DNA from: Sphingomonadales bacterium
GTDB lineage: Bacteria > Pseudomonadota > Alphaproteobacteria > Sphingomonadales > Sphingomonadaceae
NCBI GenBank assembly: GCA_027490095.1
Contig: JAIXYT010000012.1
Location: forward strand, 1-36,565
Direction of reading: 5' to 3'
DNA: 36,565 nucleotides
The notes below the pieces were generated by a model that did not search any database, was not told the DNA's origin, and saw only the letters and a list, made by a program, of their open reading frames with translations. The translations under genes were made by a program, and so were the position numbers. This document shows positions 16,183-24,597 of the stretch, one piece after another (positions within the stretch are counted from its first letter, which is position 1; every line of letters starts with the position of its first letter).

Positions 16183-17025
16183 ATGAAACTGATTCGTTCG
16201 ACCCTCCTCGCCGTCGCACCGCTAGCCGCCGCGCTGCTGGTTCCGGCCGGCGCCGCCCATGCCCAGGAGGCCGAGGAAAAGCCGGCGTTCACCGTCAACG
16301 GGTCTGTCACCCTGACGTCTGACTACCGCTTCCGCGGCGTGTCCCAGTCGAACAACAGCTTCGCGATCCAGGGGGGGCTTACCGGCTCGCACAAGAGCGG
16401 TGCCTACGCGGGCTTCTGGTCGTCCAGCCTTTCGGGCTGGGGCACCTTCGGCGGCCCGAACCTCGAACTCGACCTGTTCGGCGGCTTCAAGTTCCCGATC
16501 GGCAACGGCACGCTCGATGCCGGCCTCACCTGGTACATGTACCCGAGCGGCGCGAACAACACCGACTTCGCCGAGCTGTTCGCCAAGTTCGGCGGCGCGG
16601 CCGGACCCGTCAACCTGCTGGCCGGCGTCGCCTATGCACCCAAGCAGGAAGCGCTGGGCAACTGGTCCAACCACCCGGACAGCCGGCCCGGCGACACCGA
16701 GGACAATATCTATCTGTGGGGCGACATCAGCTATTCGATCCCCGGCGCGCCCCTCACGCTGAAGGGCCACCTCGGCTACTCCGACGGCAACCCGGGGCTT
16801 GGCCCCAACGGCACCAGCATCGCGCCGACAGGCCGCTACTGGGACTGGCTGCTCGGCGCCGACTTCGTCGTCGGGCCGGTGACGCTCGGCGTCGCCTATG
16901 TCGACACGGACATCAGCCGCTCCAGCGTCGCCTACCAGCGCCTGCAACCCAACTTCTCCAAGGTGCCTGACGGGGGCTGCATCTCGTGCGGCCGCATCGT
17001 CTTCTCGGTGACCGGCGCTTTCTGA
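16183..17025 (+). CDS. TorF-family putative porin, copy 1
   Basis: A 280-residue outer-membrane beta-barrel candidate. Signal peptide at 1-27 (ends GAAHA). The mature N-terminus has VTLTSDYRFRGVSQSNNS, the signature block of the TorF/TIGR02001 family, followed by alternating aromatic and glycine-rich strands (LEVDL-like strands, LTWYMYP, WDWLLGADFVVGPVTLGVAYVDTD) and a terminal Phe typical of outer-membrane proteins (SVTGAF). Substrate unknown; in sphingomonads some members sit beside ammonium transport genes, but none is seen here. Two Cys occur near the end (GGCISCGR), unusual for a porin. AGGGAGA lies 5 nt before the ATG. Confidence 0.88.
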   Translation: MKLIRSTLLAVAPLAAALLVPAGAAHAQEAEEKPAFTVNGSVTLTSDYRFRGVSQSNNSFAIQGGLTGSHKSGAYAGFWSSSLSGWGTFGGPNLELDLFGGFKFPIGNGTLDAGLTWYMYPSGANNTDFAELFAKFGGAAGPVNLLAGVAYAPKQEALGNWSNHPDSRPGDTEDNIYLWGDISYSIPGAPLTLKGHLGYSDGNPGLGPNGTSIAPTGRYWDWLLGADFVVGPVTLGVAYVDTDISRSSVAYQRLQPNFSKVPDGGCISCGRIVFSVTGAF

Positions 17026-17048
17026 TCTTCGCCTTTCGGGGGCGTTCC

Positions 17049-17089
17049 GTCTGCCGTCGGCTCTCCCGGGCCGGCGGCAGACCCATTTT
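17049..17089 (+). terminator. Likely terminator between the two TorF porin genes
   Basis: A 13-bp stem (17049-17061 with 17070-17082, one G-U pair) with an 8-nt loop is followed by CCATTTTC. It lies 24 nt after the first porin gene, so the two paralogs are probably expressed separately. Confidence 0.58.
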
Positions 17090-17161
17090 CGGGCGCATGG
17101 GTGTGCGCTGCAGGCGCAAGCCGGTGGCGGCTCCCCCGCCGGGCCGGTAGTATTGCGGCGG

Positions 17162-17953
17162 ATGAACACCTGCCGAGACAGCAGCGCACCCCGCCCTGGA
17201 CCGACGAGGCTGGCTGCCCTGGTCTTTGCGGCCGCAGGTCTCGTCAACCCAGCCGTCCTCCCCGCCCAGTCCGATCAGACCGAGCAAGCCCTCGACACCG
17301 GAGGGTCCCGAGTCGAGGTCAGCGGCACGGTTTCCCTGGTCAGCGACTACCGGTTCCGCGGCATCAGCCAGACCGACATCGCGCCTGCCATCCAGCCCTC
17401 GCTTCAGCTCGACACTGAGAGCGGCGTCTTTGTCGGGTTCTGGGGCTCCAACGTCTCCGACCTGAACGGCGCGACGACCGAGATCGATCTGTCCGCCGGC
17501 TGGGCGGGCATGGTCGGCGGCCTCGATGCGTCGTTCGGGGTGCTGGGTTATCTCTATCCGGGCGGGGACGGCACCGACGTGGTCGAAGTCTTCGGGACAC
17601 TGGGGATGCCCATCGGCCCCGTCTCGGCCAGCATCGGGCTCAACTGGGCACCCGAGCAGGCCAATTCCGGCGCCAGCCGCTATGCCTATGCCGCCCTGTC
17701 AGCAGCCATCCCCGGCACCCCCCTCTCACTCAACGGTTCGCTGGGCCATGAGCGCGGCGGATTCGTCCTGGACGAAGCAGGGGCCACCACCTCGAAATGG
17801 GACTGGATGCTCGGCCTGACCTGCAATCTGTCCGCCCTCAGCCTGGGCGTCGCCTATCTCGGCACGGACCTCCCGAGCCGCGACCCGCTCGGCGGCCGCA
17901 TCAACAGGGCCGGCCGGGATACAGTCGTGCTCACACTGTCGGCGGCATTCTGA
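17162..17953 (+). CDS. TorF-family putative porin, copy 2
   Basis: A 263-residue paralog of the previous gene. It has a longer basic N-terminus and then a signal-like stretch (LAALVFAAAGLVNPAVLPA, cleavage near residue 35). The family block is VSLVSDYRFRGISQTDI. Further strands line up with copy 1 (GLNWAPEQANSG, ISAAIPGTPLSLNGSLGH-like, WDWMLGL, LGVAYLGTDL) and the protein also ends in Phe (TLSAAF). It lacks the C-terminal Cys pair of copy 1. ATG 17162 is used; a TTG three codons earlier (17153) is possible, and neither has a strong ribosome site. Divergence between the copies is high, so the duplication is old. Confidence 0.84.
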   Translation: MNTCRDSSAPRPGPTRLAALVFAAAGLVNPAVLPAQSDQTEQALDTGGSRVEVSGTVSLVSDYRFRGISQTDIAPAIQPSLQLDTESGVFVGFWGSNVSDLNGATTEIDLSAGWAGMVGGLDASFGVLGYLYPGGDGTDVVEVFGTLGMPIGPVSASIGLNWAPEQANSGASRYAYAALSAAIPGTPLSLNGSLGHERGGFVLDEAGATTSKWDWMLGLTCNLSALSLGVAYLGTDLPSRDPLGGRINRAGRDTVVLTLSAAF

Positions 17954-17968
17954 GGGGCTGAACGAAGA

Positions 17969-17997
17969 AGGGGCGACGCCTCGCCGGCGCCGCCCCT
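17969..17997. terminator. Shared hairpin terminator between convergent porin and trigger factor genes
   Basis: A 12-bp stem (17969-17980 with 17986-17997, one G-U pair) and a 5-nt loop lie between the two stop codons. Read on the minus strand it is followed by TTCTTCGTTC, fitting termination of tig; on the plus strand the tail is poor. Confidence 0.6.
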
Positions 17998-18022
17998 CCG
18001 ATCGTCGGGATCGCTGCTGCCC

Positions 18023-19573
18023 CTACTTGGCAGCCGCCTTCTTCTTCGGGGCGGCCTTGGCGGGCGCAGCCTCGGCAGCGGCCGTCTCGGCGGCCGGTTC
18101 GGCCGCCTTCTTCGCAGCCGCCTTCTTCGCAGGCTTGGCCGGCGCCTCTTCGGCAGCCACGTCCGCCTTCACGGCCTTCTTCGCCGGCGCCTTCTTCTTC
18201 GGCGCATGGTCATGGTCATGGTCGCAGTCCGGCCCATGCACATGCCCGGCGATCGGCGTCTCGTCCTCGCTCTCGATGGCAGCCTCAAGCTCGGCGCGGG
18301 TCACGACGCGGTCGGTGATCGTCGCCTTGCCCAGCAGGAAGTCGACGACCTTCTCCTCGAACAGGGGCGCGCGCAGCTGCGCTGCAGCAATCGCGTTCTC
18401 GGCAAAATATTTCTGAACTTCGCGCTCCTGGCCGCGGTAGCGGGCGGCCTCCTGGGCCACCAGGCGGTTCATCTCGGCCTGGGTCACCTGCACACCGTTC
18501 TTCTGACCGATGTCCGACAAGAGCAGGCCCAGCCGCACGCGACGCTCGGCAATCCGGCCATAGTCGCCGCGCTCGGCTTCCATCTGCGCCTTGTCGGCGT
18601 CGGTCGCCTCGGCAGTCACCTGCGCCCAGATCTGCTGGAACTCGGCATCCACCATCGACGGCGGCACCTCGAAGCTGTGGGCCGCTGCCAGATGGTCCAG
18701 CAGCTTCCGCTTCAGGTAGGTGCGGGTCAGGTTGTTGAGCTCGCTTTCGACCTGGTCCTTCAGGATGGTCTTCAGCTGATCGAGGCTTTCCAGCCCCAGG
18801 TTGGTGGCAAGCGTGTCGTCGATCACCGGCGACTTCGCATGCTTCACGGCCTTGACCGTCACGGCGAATTCGGCCGGCTTGCCGGCCAGGTTCTCGGCCG
18901 GATAGTCGGCCGGGAAGGTCACCTGCAGGGTCTTCTTGTCGCCGACCTTCACGCCTTCGAGGCCATCTTCGAAGCCCGGGATCAGCCGGCCGGAGCCCAG
19001 CTCGATCTCCATGTCCTCGCCGGTGCCGCCGTCGAAGGCAACGCCGTCGACGGTGCCGGCATAGTCCATCACCACCAGGTCGCCGGCCTTCGCCTTTGCC
19101 TTGGCGGGCGCATCCTCGAAGCTCTTCTGCTGCTGGGCCAGCCGCTCCAGCGCCGCGTCGACGTCTGAGTCCGACACTTCGACGGTCAGCCGCTCCAGCG
19201 CGATTCCCTCGATCGCGGCTTCGGGAACCTCGGGAAGAACTTCCAGTGCAACCGACAGCTTCAGGTCCTCGCCCTCGGCTGCGCCCGAATCGAGGTCGAT
19301 CGTCGGCTGCATGGCCGGGCGGATGCCGCGCTCGGCCATCAGCGCGTTCACGGCCTCGTTGATCGCTTCCTGCATCGCCTCGCGCCGCAGCGCTTCGCCG
19401 TGCATCTTGCGGATCAGGTTGGCGGGCACCTTGCCGGGCCGGAAACCGGGCATGCGAACCTGCGGGGCCACCTGCGCGATCGCGGTGTCGACCTTGGCGG
19501 CAATCGCGCCGGCCGGAACGACCACGTCATAGGCGCGCTTCAGGCCGTCGTTCAGCGTCTCGGTCACAGTCAT
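18023..19573 (-). CDS. tig: Trigger factor with His-rich and Lys/Ala-rich C-terminal extension
   Basis: A 516-residue ribosome-associated chaperone and peptidyl-prolyl isomerase that meets nascent chains at the tunnel exit. The N-terminal domain has the ribosome-binding signature VRMPGFRPGKVPANLI; the FKBP-like PPIase domain spans about 150-245 (GDLVVMDYAGTVDGVAFDGG, IPGFEDGLEGVKVGDKK); the C-terminal arms follow to about 440. Residues 444-456 are HVHGPDCDHDHDH, a likely metal-binding cluster, and the remaining 60 residues are PAKKA-like repeats. The family is usually about 430-450 residues. ATG at 19573 has GAGAGGA upstream. The tRNA-Leu gene is just upstream on the same strand. Confidence 0.96.
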   Translation of the reverse strand: MTVTETLNDGLKRAYDVVVPAGAIAAKVDTAIAQVAPQVRMPGFRPGKVPANLIRKMHGEALRREAMQEAINEAVNALMAERGIRPAMQPTIDLDSGAAEGEDLKLSVALEVLPEVPEAAIEGIALERLTVEVSDSDVDAALERLAQQQKSFEDAPAKAKAKAGDLVVMDYAGTVDGVAFDGGTGEDMEIELGSGRLIPGFEDGLEGVKVGDKKTLQVTFPADYPAENLAGKPAEFAVTVKAVKHAKSPVIDDTLATNLGLESLDQLKTILKDQVESELNNLTRTYLKRKLLDHLAAAHSFEVPPSMVDAEFQQIWAQVTAEATDADKAQMEAERGDYGRIAERRVRLGLLLSDIGQKNGVQVTQAEMNRLVAQEAARYRGQEREVQKYFAENAIAAAQLRAPLFEEKVVDFLLGKATITDRVVTRAELEAAIESEDETPIAGHVHGPDCDHDHDHAPKKKAPAKKAVKADVAAEEAPAKPAKKAAAKKAAEPAAETAAAEAAPAKAAPKKKAAAK

Positions 19574-19624
19574 GAAACAGCAATCCTCTCAACGGGTTCG
19601 GGATCGAGACAGCCGGGCGGCGGC

Positions 19625-19709
19625 TGGTGCGGGTGGAGGGACTCGAACCCCCACGTCTTGCAACACTGGAACCTAAATCCAGCGCGTCTACCAGTTCCGC
19701 CACACCCGC
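19625..19709 (-). tRNA. tRNA-Leu (anticodon UAG)
   Basis: The minus strand folds into a class II tRNA of 85 nt including an encoded CCA. The acceptor stem GCGGGTG pairs with CACCCGC; the anticodon arm CTGGA and TCCAG encloses the loop TTTAGGT, giving UAG; a variable arm (TGTTGCAAGACG) and the T arm GGGGG-TTCGAGT-CCCTC-like follow. It lies 51 nt upstream of tig on the same strand. Confidence 0.97.
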
Positions 19710-19768
19710 AAGACAGAACCCCATGAAAGCCCGGGGGCCGCCTCTCGACGCCATAAATGAAGCGCGGG

Positions 19769-19796
19769 CTTATAACAGCGAAGTCCGCCTGCGCAA
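19769..19796 (-). promoter_or_regulatory. Probable promoter of tRNA-Leu (and perhaps tig)
   Basis: On the minus strand TTGCGC and TATAAG are separated by 16 nt, about 60 nt before the mature tRNA 5' end. Confidence 0.45.
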
Positions 19797-19865
19797 GCGC
19801 CGCGCGCCACGGTCGCCGAAGGGGGGCTGCTCAACCGGCGACACCAAGCTGAACCGCCGAAACGG

Positions 19866-19894
19866 TTGCACATGGCCAGAAATGGCAGTATTAT
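19866..19894 (+). promoter_or_regulatory. Promoter of the indolepyruvate ferredoxin oxidoreductase gene
   Basis: TTGCAC and TATTAT are spaced by 17 nt; the start would be near 19901, giving a short leader that still contains the GGGAGA ribosome site. A sigma-54-like TGGCAGT-N4-TTGC (19883-19897), with GG and GC 10 nt apart, overlaps the same bases but departs from consensus at three positions. Confidence 0.58.
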
Positions 19895-19917
19895 TGCCCT
19901 ATTCCCGGGAGAATCAC

Positions 19918-22900
19918 ATGACCGTCACCACCGCCGCAGGCCCTGCAGCACCATCGGCCGTCTCGCTCGACGATCGCTACAGCCTGTCGGCGACGCGTGT
20001 CTTCCTATCGGGAACCCAGGCCCTGGTGCGGCTGGCGCTGGTGCAGCAGGCGCGCGATGCGGCCGCGGGCCTGAACACCGCGGGCTTCGTGTCCGGTTAC
20101 CGCGGCTCCCCGCTCGGAGGCTTCGACCAGGAGCTCTGGCGCGCGAAGAAGCGGCTCGCCGCCCACAATGTCGAGTTCGTGCCGGGCATCAACGAGGAAC
20201 TCGGCGCGACCGCCGTCTGGGGCTCCCAGCTCGCCGCGCTCAACCCGGCTGCGAAGTATGACGGCGTCTTCGGCCTCTGGTACGGCAAGGGGCCCGGCCT
20301 CGACCGCGCGATGGACGTGCTGAAGCACGCCAATGCTGCCGGCACCTCGAAGCACGGCGGCGTCCTCGCCATCGTCGGCGACGACCATGGCGCCAAGTCG
20401 TCCACCCTCGCGCACCAGTCGGACCACAATTTCTCTGCCGCCTTCGTCCCCTTCCTGGCGCCGGCCTCGGTCCACGAGTTCGTCGAATACGGCCTGCTCG
20501 GCATCGCGATGAGCCGCTTTGCCGGCACCTGGGTCGGCTTCAAGGCCACCGCCGACACGGTGGAAACTTCCGCCACTGTCGACCTGTCGAACGAACAGCG
20601 CCTGATCATCGTCCCCGAGTTCGACTTCCCCGAAGGCGGCGTCCACATCCGCGCCAACGACATCTGGCGTGACGAGGACACCCGCCTGCAGCGCTACAAG
20701 GGCTTTGCAGCCCAGGCATTCGCCAAGGCGAACGGCATCGACCGGCTGGTGTGGGACACGCCGCGGCCGCGGATCGGGATCCTCTCCACCGGCAAGGCCT
20801 TCGCCGACACGATGGAAGCCCTCGACGAGCTCGGCATCGACGCCAGGGTCGCCGCCGACATCGGCCTCCGGCTCTACAAGGTCGGCATGCCCTGGCCGCT
20901 GGAGCCCGACGGCGTGCGCGCCTTTGCCGAGGGGCTCGAGGAAGTCCTGGTGATCGAGGAAAAGCGCGAGTTCATCGAGCACCAGCTGAAGTGGCAGCTC
21001 TACAACTGGAAGCCCAATGTCCGCCCGAAGGTGGTCGGCAAGCAGGACGAGCAGGGCGATTGGCTGCTTTCGCCCGACAATGAGCTCACGCCCGGCGCCA
21101 TCGCCAAGGTGATCGCCCAGCGGCTCAGCCACTTCCACAAGACCGACCGGATCGAGAATGCGCTCGCCTTCTTCGAGAAGCGCGAGGCCCTGCTCGCGAA
21201 GTTCGCGACCCCCACCAAGCGCACGCCCTATTTCTGCTCGGGCTGCCCGCACAACACGTCGACCAAGGTGCCCGAAGGCTCCCGCGCGGTCGCCGGCATC
21301 GGCTGCCACATCATGGCGCTGTGGATGGATCGGGCGCAGACCTTCACCCAGATGGGCGGCGAAGGCGTGACCTGGGTGGGCGAGGCGCCTTTCGTGAACG
21401 AAAACCACATCTTCGCCAACCTGGGCGACGGCACCTACGAGCATTCCGGCATTCTGGCGATCCGCCAGGCGGTCGCGGCCAAGACCAACATCACCTACAA
21501 GATCCTGTTCAACGACGCTGTCGCCATGACAGGCGGCCAGCCGGTCGAGGGCCAGCTGACCGTGCACAAGGTGGCCGCGCAGATGCTCGCCGAAGGGGCG
21601 CAAAAGGTCTGGGTGCTCACCGAGGATCTCGACCGCTATGCGGCTGCCCCGCTTCCCCAGGGCGTCGAACTCCACGACCGCGCCCAGCTCGATCCGATCT
21701 CGCGCACTGCAGCCGCCACGCCCGGCACCACCGTCATCATCTACGACCAGACCTGCGCGGCCGAAAAGCGCCGCCGCAGGAAGCGCGGACTGATGCCAGA
21801 CCCGGACAAGCGGGTCATCATCAACCCGGCGGTCTGTGAAGGCTGCGGCGACTGCTCGGTGCAGTCCAACTGCGTGTCCGTCGAGCCGCTCGACACCGAA
21901 TTCGGCCGCAAGCGCCGCATCAACCAGTCCAGCTGCAACAAGGACTTTTCCTGCGTAAAGGGCTTCTGCCCGAGCTTCGTGACCGTGGAGGGCGTCGCGG
22001 TGCGCAAGCCGCCGAAGGCCGCGCTCGACCTTTCGGGGCTGCCCGAGCCGCAGGTCCCTGCCCTCACGGATGCCGTGAACATCCTCGTCACCGGCATCGG
22101 CGGCACCGGGGTCCTTACCGTCTCGGCGCTGCTCGGCATGGCAGGGCACCTCGCCGGGGTCGCCTCCACCACGGCCGACATGGCGGGCCTTGCCCAGAAG
22201 GGCGGCGCAGTGTGGAGCCATGTGCGCCTCGCGCCGTCCAACGACCAGCTGCTGGGCCCGCGCATCATGACGGGCAGCGCGGACCTGGTGATCGCCTGCG
22301 ATGCGGTGGTTGCCGCCGACAAGGCCGCGCAGAACCTGATGGCCCGCACCCGCACCCATGTGGTCGCCAACGCCAACATCGCGCCCACCGCCGATTTCGT
22401 GCGCAACCGCGATTTCGACTTCAAGTCGGCGCAGGTGAAGAAAGTGGTCGAACAGGCCACCAAGGGCCATGACTTCGTCGCTGCCGAACGGATCGCCAGC
22501 GCGCTGATGGGCGATGCGCTCGCTGCCAATGTGATGCTGATGGGCTTCGCCTGGCAGAAAGGCCTGATCCCGCTGTCGCTCGCTGCGCTCGAAGGCGCGA
22601 TCGAGCTCAACGGCGTTGCCGTGCCCTTCAACAAGCAGGCCTTTGCGCTCGGCCGCCTGCTCGCCCATGATTCCGCTCGGGTGGAGGCGCTGCTGGCGCC
22701 GGCGCCTGCGGTTGCCGACACGCTGGACGCGCGGATCGCGAAGCGCGCCGCTGACCTAGGCGCCTGGGGCGATTCCACCTATGCCGCGCGCTACGAGGCG
22801 CTTGTCGGCAAGGTCCGCGCAGCCGAAACCGCGGTCCGCCCGGGCTCCGAGGCGCTGGCCGAGGCGGTCGCCCGCGCCGCCCACAAGCTGATGGCCTACA

Positions 22901-23376
22901 AGGACGAGTACGAGGTCGCCCGGCTGATGACGGACGGCCGCTTCGATGCATTGATGGGCGAGACCTTCAGCAAGGCCGAAAAGCGCACCTACCACCTCTC
23001 TCCGCCGATCTTTGCCAGCATCGATCCCGCCACCGGGCGCCCGAAGAAATATGAAATGCCGGGCTGGCTGGTGGAGCCGCTGTTCCGCATGCTCGCCGCA
23101 TGCAAGGGCCTGCGCGGCACTGCATTCGACCCGTTCGGCCGCAACGCCGAGCGCAGGGCCGAGCGCGCAGCGATCCCGGCCTATGAAGCCGAGGTGGAGC
23201 GGCTGCTCGCCGGCCTCACCGGCGACAACCTCGCCCTCGCCGCGGAAATCGCCCGCCTGCCGCTGGACATCCGGGGCTTCGGCCCGGTGAAGGAAGCCGC
23301 CCAGAAGGCGGTCGAAGCGCAGCGGACGGCCCTGTGGGCAAAATGGCCCGGCGAAGCCGCCCGGGCCGCCGCCTGA
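19918..23376 (+). CDS. Indolepyruvate ferredoxin oxidoreductase, fused alpha/beta/gamma form
   Basis: A 1152-residue single-chain 2-oxoacid:ferredoxin oxidoreductase. It should oxidatively decarboxylate aryl- or branched 2-oxoacids (indolepyruvate and phenylpyruvate are typical) to acyl-CoA, using thiamine diphosphate. The N-terminal pyrimidine-binding region has GYRGSPLGGFDQELW; the TPP core lies near 440-560 (CSGCPHNTS, GEGVTWVGEAPF, NDAVAMTGGQP); a 4Fe-4S domain has CEGCGDCSVQSNC at 640-652 and CNKDFSCVKGFC; the gamma domain starts near 721 with VTGIGGTGVLTVS. Separate IorA and IorB chains are usual in archaea; the fused form is common in proteobacteria. The ATG at 19918 follows GGGAGA; the frame upstream runs into the tRNA and is not coding. 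Confidence 0.94.
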   Translation: MTVTTAAGPAAPSAVSLDDRYSLSATRVFLSGTQALVRLALVQQARDAAAGLNTAGFVSGYRGSPLGGFDQELWRAKKRLAAHNVEFVPGINEELGATAVWGSQLAALNPAAKYDGVFGLWYGKGPGLDRAMDVLKHANAAGTSKHGGVLAIVGDDHGAKSSTLAHQSDHNFSAAFVPFLAPASVHEFVEYGLLGIAMSRFAGTWVGFKATADTVETSATVDLSNEQRLIIVPEFDFPEGGVHIRANDIWRDEDTRLQRYKGFAAQAFAKANGIDRLVWDTPRPRIGILSTGKAFADTMEALDELGIDARVAADIGLRLYKVGMPWPLEPDGVRAFAEGLEEVLVIEEKREFIEHQLKWQLYNWKPNVRPKVVGKQDEQGDWLLSPDNELTPGAIAKVIAQRLSHFHKTDRIENALAFFEKREALLAKFATPTKRTPYFCSGCPHNTSTKVPEGSRAVAGIGCHIMALWMDRAQTFTQMGGEGVTWVGEAPFVNENHIFANLGDGTYEHSGILAIRQAVAAKTNITYKILFNDAVAMTGGQPVEGQLTVHKVAAQMLAEGAQKVWVLTEDLDRYAAAPLPQGVELHDRAQLDPISRTAAATPGTTVIIYDQTCAAEKRRRRKRGLMPDPDKRVIINPAVCEGCGDCSVQSNCVSVEPLDTEFGRKRRINQSSCNKDFSCVKGFCPSFVTVEGVAVRKPPKAALDLSGLPEPQVPALTDAVNILVTGIGGTGVLTVSALLGMAGHLAGVASTTADMAGLAQKGGAVWSHVRLAPSNDQLLGPRIMTGSADLVIACDAVVAADKAAQNLMARTRTHVVANANIAPTADFVRNRDFDFKSAQVKKVVEQATKGHDFVAAERIASALMGDALAANVMLMGFAWQKGLIPLSLAALEGAIELNGVAVPFNKQAFALGRLLAHDSARVEALLAPAPAVADTLDARIAKRAADLGAWGDSTYAARYEALVGKVRAAETAVRPGSEALAEAVARAAHKLMAYKDEYEVARLMTDGRFDALMGETFSKAEKRTYHLSPPIFASIDPATGRPKKYEMPGWLVEPLFRMLAACKGLRGTAFDPFGRNAERRAERAAIPAYEAEVERLLAGLTGDNLALAAEIARLPLDIRGFGPVKEAAQKAVEAQRTALWAKWPGEAARAAA

Positions 23377-23439
23377 GGCTTCGCATGACAGGTTGAGCCG
23401 CATGCGTTAACCTCCTCGGGGCACAGCCAAGGGGGAACC

Positions 23440-24303
23440 ATGCAGCGCAGCCTCAACGCCCTTCTCGCATCGGCCCTTCTCCTGCTGGCCGCCTGCTCGG
23501 CTTCGGCCCCGCAGGACGCGCCCGCCACAGAACCCGCTCCGGTTGACGTGGAGGCCGGCGCGCCGGCCGGTTCCGAACCGACCCCCGTCGGCACCGAGGC
23601 GCCCGCCACCGATGCCGCAGCAGCGCCCGACGGCCAAGAATGGTGCGCAATCGTCGAGGAACGGCTTCCGCCGGCCGAATGCGCCCTGCTCGCAGCCGTT
23701 CCGCGCGGCACGGGGGCCTTCAAGACACCCGAACGCATGAAGCGGGGCGAAAGCGCATCCGTCATCCTCGCCATTTCGCGCGAGGCGGGCAGCAGCGCCC
23801 CATCGGAGGCCATCGCAAGCGCCGAGGGACGGGAGGGCACCTTCCGTCCCGCCGTCGGTCGCTACATCGAGGCAAAGCTGCTGCCCGAGCCCGGCCTGAA
23901 GGTCGAGCCTGACCCGGCCACGCCCGAACTGCAGGATCTCTACGCCGGCACCGAGGGCCTGTGGCGCTGGACGATCACCGCCGAGGCGACGGGGGAGCAC
24001 CAGCTCACGCTGCGCACCCGCGTGATGACCAAGCTGCCCGACGGCAGCTTCGCGCCCCGCGGGCAGCCCTTCGTCGACAGCCGCCGCATCGCCGTCTACG
24101 TGGAGGGCGCCGACGCGATCGTCGACAAGAGCAAGGAAGCCGACAAGGCGCTGGGCGCACTGAGCGGCACCACCGACAACCTGACGAAGCTGATCGGCGC
24201 AATCACAGCGCTGGTGGTCGCGGTCGGTGGCCTGTGGCTGGCCTTCCGCCGCTTTGGAAAGCCCAAGGCCGACGACAAGCCCGACGAAGGCGACGGCAGC
24301 TGA
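23440..24303 (+). CDS. Lipoprotein of unknown function with a C-terminal transmembrane helix
   Basis: A 287-residue protein with a lipoprotein signal (lipobox LAAC, Cys19, followed by Ser, which by the E. coli sorting rule would favour the outer membrane). Residues 20-65 are a Pro/Ala/Glu-rich linker. A globular part (about 66-225) has two Cys (C69, C81) that may form a disulfide, and a beta-rich segment LWRWTITAEATGEHQLTLRT. Residues 251-269 (LIGAITALVVAVGGLWLAF) are a membrane helix with RRFGKPK after it, so the tail would be cytoplasmic. The function is not recognised. AGGGGGAA precedes the ATG; the next gene starts 1 nt after its stop. Confidence 0.82.
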   Translation: MQRSLNALLASALLLLAACSASAPQDAPATEPAPVDVEAGAPAGSEPTPVGTEAPATDAAAAPDGQEWCAIVEERLPPAECALLAAVPRGTGAFKTPERMKRGESASVILAISREAGSSAPSEAIASAEGREGTFRPAVGRYIEAKLLPEPGLKVEPDPATPELQDLYAGTEGLWRWTITAEATGEHQLTLRTRVMTKLPDGSFAPRGQPFVDSRRIAVYVEGADAIVDKSKEADKALGALSGTTDNLTKLIGAITALVVAVGGLWLAFRRFGKPKADDKPDEGDGS

Positions 24304-24304
24304 C

Positions 24305-24589
24305 GTGATCGCCCTGCTGTTCGTTCTTGTCCTCATGCTGGCCATCTGGCTGGCCGTCCGCCTGGGCGGCGTGCGCCGGCGGGATGAGCCGGGCGGCAGC
24401 ACCGGTCGCTCCCGTCGCACCGACCACGGCACCACCATCGGCAGCAGCGACGGCGCCGCCAGCGGCACGGCCACGGGCTTCGAGGGCGGTGGCGGCGATT
24501 TCGGCGGGGGCGGGGCCAGCGGCAGCTGGGGCGATGCCGCGGACGCAGGCGGCGGCGGTGACGGCGGCGGCAGCGGGGGCGGAGACTGA
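24305..24589 (+). CDS. Small membrane protein with Gly-rich tail
   Basis: A 94-residue protein starting at GTG 24305, one base after the upstream stop, hence probably translated by coupling. Residues 1-19 (IALLFVLVLMLAIWLAVRL) form one membrane helix or uncleaved signal anchor; a short basic stretch (GGVRRRDE) follows, then a low-complexity region of Gly, Ser, Thr and Asp. The segment GGGGDFGGGGASGSW resembles the Gly-rich tails of TPM-domain proteins such as YgcG, but the TPM domain itself is absent. No function is known. Paired with the lipoprotein gene in front of it. Confidence 0.7.
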   Translation: MIALLFVLVLMLAIWLAVRLGGVRRRDEPGGSTGRSRRTDHGTTIGSSDGAASGTATGFEGGGGDFGGGGASGSWGDAADAGGGGDGGGSGGGD

Positions 24590-24597
24590 AGAAATCG

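Noticed and set aside
19627-19917. Upstream extension of the indolepyruvate oxidoreductase frame
   Set aside because: It would translate through the tRNA-Leu gene and the promoter; the ATG at 19918 has a ribosome site and the family's usual N-terminus.
20005-22668. An 887-codon open frame on the minus strand, opposite the indolepyruvate oxidoreductase gene
   Set aside because: It is antisense to a clear enzyme with conserved motifs. Long empty frames opposite genes are expected with strong GC third-position bias, and the translation shows no recognisable domain.
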